A stretch of DNA of 64,000 nt from contig BCGN01000006.1 of assembly GCA_001599295.1 (NCBI GenBank), positions 868,001 to 932,000 of the forward strand. Reading direction: 5' to 3'. Under the pieces are notes generated by a model. It was not told where the DNA came from. It saw only the letters and a list, made by a program, of their open reading frames with translations, and made no database searches. Below, piece after piece: positions 54,049 to 64,000 of the stretch (position 1 is the stretch's first letter; each line of letters begins with the position of its first letter). A program made the position numbers and the translations under genes. This DNA is from Sporopachydermia quercuum. Lineage: Eukaryota; Ascomycota; Sporopachydermiomycetes; Sporopachydermiales; Sporopachydermiaceae.

Positions 54049-57000
54049 ATGGATGATTCCACTGAACTACGTTCTGTAGTATCAGCATCAACAGACTTCA
54101 TTGCAAGCGGAACATCCGCTTCGGCTTCCGAGATGGTTCCAGAAACAATCTCGGAAACATCTTTGGCTATTCCCAGCTCCACTATTGGTTCAAGCAACTC
54201 CGAACTGCCTAAAAGTACCGAAAATTCTCCTTTATGTATGTCCTTTCTTTTCAGTCTCAACAGTTTCACCACCTATCCTCACGGTGTGTATTGCCATTTG
54301 CCATTATTAGCATTATGTCTACTGCTATTTTACTAACAAAAGAACCGACAGGCAATGAATTATTTGATGCCATAAAAGATATAAGACGCCTGGGGCTCAG
54401 CTTTTATGATATAATCAAAGGATCGCAAGTGAATGGTGAGTTTCTACGCAAATGTTATCTGATGTTGGATTTGGCAGTGCCCATAGATATCGGAAACAAT
54501 AACGGAAGCAATATCGGCGATAATAGTAGAAATAATATCGGAGCGGAAGATCCATCAGCCTTAAGAACTCCCGATGTGGCCGCAGCCCAGAGAATTGATA
54601 AAATGTATGCTAGTAACTACTCAACGCCGGTTCCTCCCAATGGTAATTTTACGCCACAGCTGACAACTTCCGACTTTAAACTCCTAGCCATGGTTTCCCC
54701 TTCCGCTCCAATCTCAATAACAACCTCAACCACAAATTTAGCCGCAACCGCGGACCAAAATCCTCGGAAACGGAATAAATTCGGCTCCAATAACAATTGG
54801 CTCAAAGACTTAATTATTCCTATCAATGATGACGAATTTAACGACGATATCAACATTGATTCTTCTATCAGTAGCTCAATCAAACATGTAACCTCCATTA
54901 CAACTGTTTCAGCTCCTTCAACTGCTTCATCAACAACTTCATCAGCACCGTCTAAAGTCATACCTAATAAACGTTCATACACAGATGGCGCTACTTATAG
55001 TAATACCGGAACGCCAAGTATTAGTATTAACGGCTCATCTACGAACTTATCAAGGCAATCATTGCGCCAAAAGGAAGAGGAAATTAAAAGGATGAGCGAA
55101 CGGATTGCCGCGCTGCTGGCCAATAAGAAACGGCTGCAGGAAGCGATCAAGGAGAAGCGGAACGGGAGGAACAGCGGGGGGAATGGTGGGGAAGAGTTTA
55201 CTGAGGAAGAGGGGGAAAGTGGGGACAGCGGGGAGAACACGGGGAAGATGTCGGTTGAACCCGAGAATAAAACTGGAGAAGATAATGAGGCAGAAGAGGA
55301 TAACNGAAATGTTAATGATGATTTCAATAGCGCTAGTAGTATTAGCAGTAGTAGTAGCAATAACGGGAATAATACTAAAGAATCAACTCCAGTTTCAAAT
55401 ACCAACCCCATCATTGCAGCACACTCTCCCCCTAGTTCTTCAAACCCTAATTTACGGCTTTACCGCTCTAAGTTATCAAAACTTCAAAACCAGCAGTCTT
55501 CATTACGGAAACTATTCACAGCAAGCAACGACAATATTACCGGGACCAAACGGAAAATATTGGAAGCGAAATCAATACTGGAAATGATAGAAACAAATAT
55601 TAACAAACAGGAGACTATACTACAAGAGCTTAATGAGAAAAGACGGAAAACTTTACAAGAGTTGAAAGTGTATAATGACACGTTGAACGTTCAAGAGGAG
55701 TTTTTAATGAGCAAAGCAGAATTTANTCAGGATATTGAAAGAGAAATAGATGATCTTCGGAAGGAAATTCTGGTGTTGGAGGAGAAAGAGGAGAATGTGG
55801 GAAAGATGAAAATAGAAGAAGACATAACAGAAATTGAAAGTAGAGTTGGAGGGCAAACGACCAGAGATATTACGGAGANGGTACCCCAGAGTACGGGAAC
55901 TATATTAAGTGAGGATGGTATGTAATGGGTTTGTAATTTGATTCGGTGAACATGAAATTCAGGAACTGAAATGAATATTTAGCAATTGGTCTAAATTAAC
56001 GGAAGAAATAATGGAAGAAATAGNGAAAACGATAGCGGAANCGGAATCGGATATGCAATGTATTTTCAGAGTACAATGAATGTCTTACATATTATAACAA
56101 TAGTAACTGCCTGCATATTAAATCATTCATTCATCATTTGTCTGCTTTAATGGAAGATTATGTGATTTTGCTGCTTAGATGCATAGAAGGTGGGAGGTAA
56201 AGTGTTGAGGATGTCAAGAAAGAGCCAAGAATCAGAGCACAAGACAAAGATAAAGACAAAAACGTATGAATTGCAGCTACAAGTTGTTGTTTATGCTGTT
56301 TGCTTTATGATTTGTCTCCCACAGCTGTTGATTTCCTTTTCCTTTAGCACAAACTGTACATTTTTAGCTTGATAACGGCGTACTTCATGCTATCCGCAGT
56401 GTTTAGAATTTAATCTAAGATGCTAGAGCAAGCATAGAAGTTTTGGTGAAACTGAAAGAATAAGAAAACGCGTGTGTAACAATTCTGAAACTGCAGGATA
56501 GTTTATGCTATGATTTTCTTGTTTCTGCTGTATTTTTCGTTGCTATTTTCATTTTTTCCGGGATTGTTCTCGCTGCTTCCGTTGATGTTGACTACGGAAG
56601 TTTTACTCATAAACTTGATGGTTTACTAACTGAAAATATGCAATAGTTAATGAAAATATTAAAAACGATTCAATTGAATTTAATACTGTGAAAAGTGATG
56701 AGATAGTGGATGATAGTTCGATTCCAGCAACAACGGCGAGAGAGCAGCGAACTGTTCGTTATTTTAATGGGGAGAGCAATGATAATAGCAGTACTAATAA
56801 AAGCAAGGTCACCAATAGTAATAATGAAAATGCGAATAATATTAATGNAAAGAATAAGAGCAATATTGCCATGAGAAACGTTGTTACTAATGAAATGTCT
56901 CAAGAGGAACTAACTGATGAAGACGAGAATGAAGTTGACTCAACTGATTTAATTAAAACTGATAATAGTAATAGTGCTAATGATAAGAGTATTAGTATTG

Positions 57001-57960
57001 TTGGCAATAATGATAGTAGTAGCAATATTTTAAAAGATGGTGTTAACGCTGATGACAATAAATTCAATTCAGTTGAGAAGGTAAGTGAATAATTTCTTGT
57101 ATTTTGAGGGACTATGGAAAGCAGATAAAATAAGGATGATATTCCGGAAACGATACCGAATACTGGAACTAGTAGCAGGATATCTAGGAATAATGAAGCA
57201 AACACTAGAGATAATGCAGTAACTACTGGAAATAGTATATCGGAAACTACGAGAAACAATGTCCTACAGTTGTTTATATTTATACACTTGAAACAAACTT
57301 CAAAATGATAGTTTCAACTGCTCTTATAAAGTACTTGCAAATAGTGCAAATGTTTAGTTGGTATGGTGGTAAGACTACATTAAGCGGGCTTCAAATACAA
57401 GAATGATGCAATATGATAGGCAGGCACCCACAGTTATTCAGCTTATCCACAATTCCTTTATCATTTTTTCTTATATTGTTCTTTATTTTCCACTAACAAA
57501 TCTAAAGCCACAAGTTTCTCTTTTCACTCCTTATATTTCTCCATTGAAATGCTTTAAATCCTTCAGATTCAGCCCATTTTTTGGTTACGTCAGTAAATCA
57601 GGACTCAGATCATCAACTTGGAGCAATACTATCAACCCTGATGGTATTGTATGCAGTGACGAACTATTTGATGGAAAATGCCAAAACACTTCTTGTATTT
57701 ATCAGCATTTGTCCGACTGTATAATGGATGGAACTGAGATACTAGTAGATTTAGCTAAGTGTACGGTTGGAAAGGATAGTAATGAATATAAATCAAATCT
57801 GAGTAAAGAATTGGAGCAAGCAGGTGCTGAGTGTGATGATTTTGATTTACTAAGTCGAATAATATTGGATTTTCGCAGAAAGCATATTGAAGATAATCAG
57901 TACTTAGACTGGAAAAAGTTTGGGTCTTTATGGAAGAAAGAAAAGAAGTTTGAGAGATAA
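54049..57960 (+). CDS. Red1/ZFC3H1-like nuclear RNA decay factor (multi-exon)
   Basis: Model: exons 54049-54235, 54352-55917, 56647-57080, 57135-57218 (least certain) and 57508-57960; about 907 residues. Junction signals: GTATGT...TACTAAC...CAG; GTATGT (55918)...TACTAAC...TAG (56646); GTAAGT (57081)...AAG; last acceptor AAG after CACTAAC. All phases agree. The last exon carries the family signature: FTPYISPLKCFKSFRF, SNTINPDG and a zinc finger spaced C-x8-C-x4-C-x3-H (CSDELFDGKCQNTSCIYQH). Human ZFC3H1 has KPYRSPLLMFKSYRFSP and C-x7-C-x4-C-x3-H here. Earlier exons are acidic, Asn-rich and coiled coil (KRMSERIAALLANKKRLQEA; LSKLQNQQSSLRKLF). Red1 (S. pombe) and ZFC3H1 (human) bridge the helicase Mtr4/Mtl1 to nuclear RNA degradation; S. 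cerevisiae lacks an obvious counterpart. Joining of the front exons to the zinc-finger exon is inferred. Confidence 0.68.
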
Positions 57961-59827
57961 TTAAGCTTAAAACGTAAAGATACATAGTGAGTAGTGTTCC
58001 ATATGGCTAAATTTGTACTAAATCGGATTTATCGATCATTATAAATGGAAAAGCGCAGTAATTAGTAAAATGTTTTGGNTAGGTCTAATGGTAATAAGGT
58101 TCTTTATACCTGTGTAAAGTTTGTTCACTTGCATACCACTCTTCACATATAGAATTTTTGCCTGCCTAATTAGGATTTATGGCATTAACTTTAAAATTCA
58201 ACATTCCACTTAAGTTTCACTAGTGGTAACTTTAATGTTTCTTCACACTCGCTCTTGCTTTTCATACTTATTATGAACCATATAAAGGTTAACCATTAGT
58301 TTACTATTAATGAGATGACAGTTCACTGCTTATAATCATCTTTCTTGACCTTTTATCGGTAATCCTTCTACCAATTGCAGTCACCATAGTTGGCTGACCT
58401 TTGATGTGACTAATATTGCCAATCGTAACACGTTACAACAAATAAGCTTAACTTAAGCTGTATATATTTGATTGGCTCATTTTTCTGGCTGTTACTATTA
58501 AAATACCAATTAATATTACCAATATTGTTCATCTCGATTATTTTCAAACTTGCCGTTCATTCAAATTCAACTACTAATCCATTTATTATTGCCAATGCCC
58601 ATATTCCCATTTTCCTTATTCCTCGTTTGCTTCCAGACAGAAGAAAAATAAGTCAGGCCCTTTGTTATTCAGTTTTATTTCTTCATAATTGAGAATTTCT
58701 CTTGATAACCAAATAGTAAATCAACCAGTGAAACTATTGATCTATTTATCTAAACAATAACCTTCTATCTTTCTAATTGCTGGAAATGATAGAAGAAACT
58801 TACTGTAACACTAAAAGGAGTAAATTTTCTGCCCGCAAACTTAACGACTATAGTCAACTCAATATTCATATGCTGGGGAATCATTCCATATTACTTACTG
58901 ATTATCACACCAGCTGAGATATCTTATATCGTTTTATAGAAGAAACATGAGACCGTTAATGCCGTAGACTAATCGACAAAGAAAGAACTAGATTACAATT
59001 TATACTCTACACTCAACCGGTATATATATCATTAGATCATTTCTTTTCTATTTATTCATACATTAAATAAAAACAAATAGTTGATAGATTATCTACTCTT
59101 AACAATCTGTGACAATCATTTCCTAAATAATATATGCTGTAGCAAGTCAAGCATATTAGCTGTTGCGATCAAAAAACAACACTGTACAAAATATGTCACA
59201 TAAACATTAATATCATAAATATAGTTTATATACAATGAAGAGTAATTTTTTTCTGTAGATTAGAGATTTCATTCTGATTCTCATAGAAAGCAACCTTCAG
59301 TTGACGTAATTGATATACACATTAACACATCAAATACTGAATTCAATTCGCATAGCATAACATGATATAGAACTGTCACTAATATATTTGCTCACATGAG
59401 GTAGTGCAATACTAGTTGAATAGTCCAAAATGCTCTATACCAACATTCATTTCACCTAAATTTATCTCATCAGTAACTTGATTGGTCATACTTCATCGTG
59501 ATCATAATTTGACAAAGTAGTTTTACTCTTCTTTCNCGTATACTTATCCTTTTTCTCTCTTCTTTCGTTTCTATTGTCAAAAGCCCCGATTCTACAAAAG
59601 TCGTCGTAGTAGCAATGCCAGCTTTGCCTAACTCTTAAATTCTCTATAATNAAAATACTAACTGATTTACAATAAAGATTACTGATAATCTGCTGTTGAG
59701 TTATCTCAGTAGAAATGCGAATTAATGCTTTGAAAGGACCTGCAGATGATGTTGACTAGTCAACCGATCATCCAGGCAGCTTTCTTTTTCATCCTGTTCA
59801 TTTTGTTCACATTGTTCAATCTTATTA
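57961..59827. other. intergenic region downstream of RED1-like gene
   Basis: About 1.9 kb between convergent 3' ends. AT-rich; the small hydrophobic ORF at 58468-58692 has no start context or homologue I recognise. No RNA gene or repeat recognised. Confidence 0.4.
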
Positions 59828-61792
59828 TTAAGAGTATTTTCTCTGTGAATGAAAAGACTGCTGAGAAACAGAAAAGTCACTATCAGTATTCTCCTTTTTA
59901 ATAATCTTACCCTTACTACTATCCCCATTTGCAAATCCTTTAACCACATTCTCTCGTTCATTTCCAAATACCCCATGTTCAGTATCATTTTCATCCGCAT
60001 TCTCTTCATTCTCTTCGTCATCTGAGAATATGCCTTCAGTATCCAAATCATAATTGAAAGCATCATAATCAACTGTAGAGGCATCGTCAATTCTTTGCGT
60101 GACGGGAGCAAATTTACTGCTGTCGTAACTCATTTCACCAAACACAACATCCATATCTTCTAATTCAACTCCCATGGTCTCCGGGAAATAGAAATAAACC
60201 GTTATGGCAGAAATTAAACAAAAAGTAGCAAATATCAAGTACATTCGCCAGCTAATGGTTTGTTGTAACACAGGTGTTGTTTCTCCTACTATATAATTGA
60301 AAATCCAGTTTGAAGCTGTTGATAATGAAGCACCTTTTGATCTAACCGCTAACGGGAGAATCTCAGGAGGATATAACCATGGAACAGGACCCCAAGAATA
60401 ACCAAAGAATGCATTATAGATAATAACAAGTAGTACAACAGCAATAGGGGTGAAAGAAGGTATATCCAACCACATCACATAGGATATACTATAAAGAGAG
60501 ACCGACATAACTATAGCACCAGAAATAAGAATTTTCCTCCTNCCCCAAATATCAACTAAATACCACGGGGGAATAGTCGATAATGTATAGATAATACCAT
60601 TAATGCCTGTCATTAGAATAGCATTACGGCCTTTCCAACCTGCCTCTTCAAATACCAAAGGAGCATAATATGAAATGACATTTATACCATTCAATTGAGC
60701 AAACATCTGAGAAGAAATGGCTATCAAAACTCTCTGTTTATACCGTTTAAACATATATTTATATGATGATGGTGAGATTATCTTTTTATTAGGAAATGCT
60801 ATTGATATCCTATCACTTTCTTCCTTAGCCGATTGCAATTCATCAAGAATATTGTTCTTAATACCTTCGTATTCCATCTTAGCTATTGATTCATCACCAT
60901 GAAGTCTTATCAGCACAATTAATGCTTCTCTTTCGTAGAATTTCTTTGAGGAAAAGTTCACTGCGTTGTCAGCATGGTGACTACTGTTGATAGGATTTAT
61001 ACTATCAGTTGATGGTAAACTGGTGCATTTCGATAGTAGCCACCGGGGAGACTCCAGGATTCTAAAAGAGCCGAAAAACAGAATTGAGCCAATTATACAC
61101 TGAATTAATAAAGGAATTCTCCAACTAAGATTACTTTCAATGAATGAGCAGAAATAATCAACCCATACAGAAGACGAGTAGCCAATAATATTACCAGTAA
61201 ACTCAATGCATGCCAAACGTCCTCTATTATGAGATGGTGATATCTCTGACTGAAATATGGGTACCATAGTGCTCAAAATACCAACCCCAACACCACTGAT
61301 GACTCTTCCTATTATTAGTATAAACATAGCAGAAGCTGTGAATGTTTGAACTCCGCCGCCGATAATGAATATAAACGCGCCAATTTGAATTGACCGCTTC
61401 CTACCAATGATATCACCAATCTTACCAATAGCCAGTGATGATACCAAAGCACCAAGCTCTAATATAGCAACCATAGTGCCAATTTCTGCTCTTGAAGGAT
61501 GATTAAAATATATATCAAACTGTTCTCCTGCAATAATACCCGACATCACACCTTGATCATAGCCAAACAGAAACACTCCAAGCGATACAAATACTGTAGT
61601 GAAATACAGTAGCAATGTACCACCCCTCTTTGAATTGTGATGCAATAGATGATGAGGAAGATTGTTAGGATTCAAAGGTAATTCATGCTGATTAGAGTGT
61701 CTAGAACTAGGGGATGCTATATTGAGAGATTCTAATTCCAGCTCATCATTGCTATCGAACGAGTTGGCCTTCTGGAAAACTTGAGGTGCCAT
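59828..61792 (-). CDS. sugar-porter family MFS transporter (YFL040W-like)
   Basis: Encodes 654 residues from ATG 61792. Twelve membrane segments are expected between a His/Asn-rich N-terminus (about 1-58) and an acidic C-terminal tail (about 575-654). Sugar-porter signatures are FGYDQGVMSGIIAGEQFDIY, GKIGDIIGRKRS (loop 2-3), LESPRWLL (PESPR-type), MFAQLNGINVISYYAPLVFE and FPETMGVELEDMD (PETKG-type). The half containing TRAEIG-like SRAEIGTMVAILELGALVSS and the stretch HNRGRLACIEFTGNIIGYSS resembles S. cerevisiae YFL040W, an uncharacterised member, more than the hexose transporters. Substrate cannot be read from the sequence. One ambiguous base at 60542. Confidence 0.88.
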   Translation of the reverse strand: MAPQVFQKANSFDSNDELELESLNIASPSSRHSNQHELPLNPNNLPHHLLHHNSKRGGTLLLYFTTVFVSLGVFLFGYDQGVMSGIIAGEQFDIYFNHPSRAEIGTMVAILELGALVSSLAIGKIGDIIGRKRSIQIGAFIFIIGGGVQTFTASAMFILIIGRVISGVGVGILSTMVPIFQSEISPSHNRGRLACIEFTGNIIGYSSSVWVDYFCSFIESNLSWRIPLLIQCIIGSILFFGSFRILESPRWLLSKCTSLPSTDSINPINSSHHADNAVNFSSKKFYEREALIVLIRLHGDESIAKMEYEGIKNNILDELQSAKEESDRISIAFPNKKIISPSSYKYMFKRYKQRVLIAISSQMFAQLNGINVISYYAPLVFEEAGWKGRNAILMTGINGIIYTLSTIPPWYLVDIWXRRKILISGAIVMSVSLYSISYVMWLDIPSFTPIAVVLLVIIYNAFFGYSWGPVPWLYPPEILPLAVRSKGASLSTASNWIFNYIVGETTPVLQQTISWRMYLIFATFCLISAITVYFYFPETMGVELEDMDVVFGEMSYDSSKFAPVTQRIDDASTVDYDAFNYDLDTEGIFSDDEENEENADENDTEHGVFGNERENVVKGFANGDSSKGKIIKKENTDSDFSVSQQSFHSQRKYS

Positions 61793-63018
61793 TTTCCATA
61801 ATAATCTTTATAGCGCGAAAAGAATAAAGGCAGATTCAAGGTTTTTTCTTTTTTTTGAAAGGATACTGCCGTAAATCTGTTATTTGATCCTTCAAACTGT
61901 TAATAGAAACAGTATTTATGTTTGATTCTGTACACTGCAATGATTATGGTTGTGATATGATATGATGAGTGTAACTCCAAGAGGAATTGAGTAGATAAAG
62001 ATACTGCCAATGATTTCATAAACAACAGATAATCCTTGCCATCAGTTGTAGTGGGCTATGTANTATTTAGTTGTCATCTGGGCCCTTCTTAACTTATAGA
62101 ACAATGTATAATTTTCTTTATTGTTGATTGTCACACTGTATGTTTGACTACAAAATGCAGTGGCTTGCGGTATAGTCACAGCGAAAACTCTACAGCAGTC
62201 TTCTTTTTTACCGCGATTAATGCATTCAACCAAACAGCAACTGATAGATACAAATAATGATTTGCAGTTAAAACGCGTTTCGTTACTAAGATAAACATAA
62301 CATACCTAGCTGAACGTCCAATGATCAGACACGTAGAAAAAACACGGTAATAACTGTAACGAGAAGAAACCGNTTGGAGATAATAAAATAAGGTTTTGGG
62401 AGGGTAGCAGGGAAATGTGTAATGATGTAATGAGACATATTTATTGTTATGCATGGACTTTAAACATTGAATGGTACCTGATACGTGAGATGTGCTGCTG
62501 GCATTACTAAGTAACTGCTTGCATGCAGCCCGTGTAAGAAAGTTAGGGAGCTCGGAGAGTCAAGATTATTGTGATGAATGATGATTTTTTGGAACTCAAT
62601 CGTATAGGATTGTGGTTGGGCGGCATGACAGGTTGCAAACAGGCCAAGAAATGCTGTGCTAGGAGAATATCACGGCAGGACATGACCATCAGAGTTACCC
62701 AGATAAAACGATGGAATAACTCGTTTATTAATTGAATCCGAAATAGATTGTCTGAGTAAACAGCGTTCAAACAAAGACTATTGTTTGGCTGTTAAAATAA
62801 CTACTTCAGATTGTTTCCTGTTCCTGGTCACTAATTCAGCAACATATAGAATATCCAAGTTAAGTTTTTCTGAGAAACACAAAAGCGAGGTAGCAACGTT
62901 TTCTTATTAAGAACAAGAAAGGTAATTGACCTATTCAACCTGCATATCACAATGCAATGAATAAAAAAAGATAAATACAGCATCAGGATCATTAATCAAT
63001 TGCAAGACACAAAAAGAC
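61793..63018. other. intergenic region upstream of the sugar porter
   Basis: About 1.2 kb between the transporter start and tRNA-Gly. A GC-richer patch around 62480-62720 contrasts with its AT-rich surroundings and might be a transcribed RNA. No coding potential recognised. Confidence 0.35.
63011..63015 (-). terminator. RNA polymerase III T-run terminator of tRNA-Gly
   Basis: Five T residues on the minus strand, three bases past the end of the mature tRNA sequence, the usual Pol III stop. Confidence 0.8.
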
Positions 63019-63089
63019 TGCGTCAGCCCGGAGTCGAACCGGGGGCTCTTCGATGGCAACGAAGAATTTTACCGCTAAACCACTAACGC
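63019..63089 (-). tRNA. tRNA-Gly (anticodon GCC)
   Basis: 71 nt, intronless. The acceptor GCGTTAG pairs with CTGACGC (one T-G pair), with A as discriminator. The A box reads TGGTTTAGCGG and the B box GGTTCGACTCC. The anticodon loop TTGCCAT is closed by CTTCG/CGAAG, giving anticodon GCC. It closely matches the yeast tRNA-Gly(GCC) sequence. Confidence 0.97.
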
Positions 63090-63539
63090 CTCTTTGTGCT
63101 ATGTTATTGCCTGATCATATATCATTCAGTAGAATATTTTGAATCTTAAGAAAAATTGAAGAATTGTATTAGGATTCTTACTCTTTTTCCTTCTTCTCCT
63201 TCTTACTATTATTAATTAGAAAGAAAAGAATGAGAGTAAATAATCTGTGAGGTGAATAGTATATAAAAGGTACAAATAGGAATATTAAATAGATGAAAGT
63301 TAAAAGTTAATATGGTACGTAAAATATCACGTGGCTTGAGTTATAGCAGCAAGTATTTAATCGGTTATTTATTGAGAATATTATCAATTATTTATTAAAC
63401 TATTAGATGATGTGAAAATGTATTTATATAGGATACTATGTTTATGGTGTATACTAAGTAGATCACAATTACTTCTATGATAGTCATGACACATTTATAT
63501 AGCCTCAATGGGTTGATGCTGAAGGAAGCAATGTTTCAA
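63090..63539. other. intergenic region tRNA-Gly to ELO gene
   Basis: 450 bp of very AT-rich sequence, including an ATCACGTG motif (63326-63333). Forms the ELO 3' flank. No gene seen. Confidence 0.4.
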
Positions 63540-64000
63540 TTAATTGGTTTTAATTGCTTTCTTGTTAGCAGAAGCTTTTTGGTTTCTTTTAACATAAGAA
63601 TCAATCCAAAAGGAAACAAAGAGCCAAGTCAATGGTGCTAAGTAGATAACGTTGAATGCAACAGCAAATGTTTGACCGAAATCACCAATACAAGAGCAAT
63701 AGTTCTTAGTACCAGGATCAAAATAAGAAATGAAGATATGCAAAACAGCTCCCGAACCACCGAAAATGAACTGGCAAATTTGAGCCGTGGTTAATGTTCT
63801 CTTGACAAAGAGTGGCACTCTAATCTTCAATGCTGTTAAGGTGTAATAAAAATACATAATGGAGTGGATCAAAGAATTGAAAACAACAAAGATCCAAATA
63901 GGAGGTGAAGCAAATCTAATTCCAGCCCACATCGATAACATAGCACCAGAGTGATGATAAGTTTGCAATAATGAAGATTGCTTACCTTTGATTAAAATGA
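63540..64000 (-). CDS. ELO-family fatty acid elongase (3-ketoacyl-CoA synthase), C-terminal part
   Basis: The frame runs off the right edge; about 153 C-terminal residues are present. ELO proteins are multi-pass ER enzymes that condense malonyl-CoA with fatty acyl-CoA. The histidine box is present as QTYHHSGAM, with Gln in the first His position, a variant seen in a subset of ELO proteins. It is followed by MWAGIRFASPPIWIFVVFN, HSIMYFYYTLTALKI and RTLTTAQICQF, all typical. The tail (SYVKRNQKASANKKAIKTN) is Lys-rich, as in ER-retained elongases. It differs from S. cerevisiae Elo1/2/3, which have HTYHHGATALLC, so it belongs to another fungal ELO branch. Chain-length preference cannot be read. 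Confidence 0.9.
   Translation of the reverse strand, partial: ILIKGKQSSLLQTYHHSGAMLSMWAGIRFASPPIWIFVVFNSLIHSIMYFYYTLTALKIRVPLFVKRTLTTAQICQFIFGGSGAVLHIFISYFDPGTKNYCSCIGDFGQTFAVAFNVIYLAPLTWLFVSFWIDSYVKRNQKASANKKAIKTN

Noticed and set aside
58468-58692. 74-codon hydrophobic ORF
   Set aside because: Hydrophobic residues arise from T-rich DNA; it begins at a non-ATG codon and matches nothing I know.
63326-63480. ATCACGTG followed by AT-rich DNA, centromere CDEI-like
   Set aside because: No CDEIII-like TTCCGAA core follows, and the AT-rich stretch is no more extreme than other intergenic DNA here.

Overview
This is a 64 kb piece of a budding-yeast (Saccharomycotina) nuclear chromosome. It is AT-rich with scattered single ambiguous bases, as in a draft assembly. 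The protein content is ordinary yeast housekeeping, but many genes carry spliceosomal introns with GTAAGT/GTATGT donors and TACTAAC branch points. CTG sits at invariant leucine positions in Prp8 and in the GHSLG motif of the phospholipase, so CTG is read as Leu; this argues against the CUG-Ser and CUG-Ala clades. Species cannot be fixed from the sequence alone.

Layout. 1-6.4 kb: the 3' part of the HECT ligase TOM1, then PRP3. 6.9-16.5 kb: HSP10 (three exons), an ATP synthase subunit k-like gene (ATP19/MCO10), SFM1, the DDHD phospholipase DDL1 and AHC1. This is the gene order of S. cerevisiae YOR020-YOR023, with SFM1 alone turned around. 16.5-19.6 kb is a large gap with a strong two-hairpin structure. 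19.6-25.8 kb: an unrecognised small spliced gene, TRS31, spliced ARD1 and a long ASK1. 26-31 kb: CTI6 and an FLR1/MDR1-type drug transporter. 31-35 kb is a 4.1 kb gap that ends in a curious set of interlocked inverted repeats. 35-40 kb: an Rrt5/Rnp1-like two-RRM protein and LCB1. 40.4-52.5 kb: a THOC5/THP2-like THO subunit, CDC23 (five exons) and PRP8, in the order and relative orientation of S. cerevisiae YHR167-YHR165. 54-58 kb: a multi-exon gene whose last exon carries the zinc-finger region of S. pombe Red1 and human ZFC3H1. 59.8-64 kb: a sugar-porter MFS gene, tRNA-Gly(GCC) and a partial ELO elongase.

The genes do not form a pathway, but RNA processing is strongly represented: Prp3 and Prp8 in the spliceosome, a THO subunit in mRNP export, and a Red1/ZFC3H1-like protein that in other organisms links the exosome helicase Mtr4 to nuclear RNA decay. 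A retained nuclear RNA-surveillance factor in a yeast with many introns is the most interesting content. I see no transposons, viral elements, CRISPR arrays or obvious horizontally acquired cassettes.
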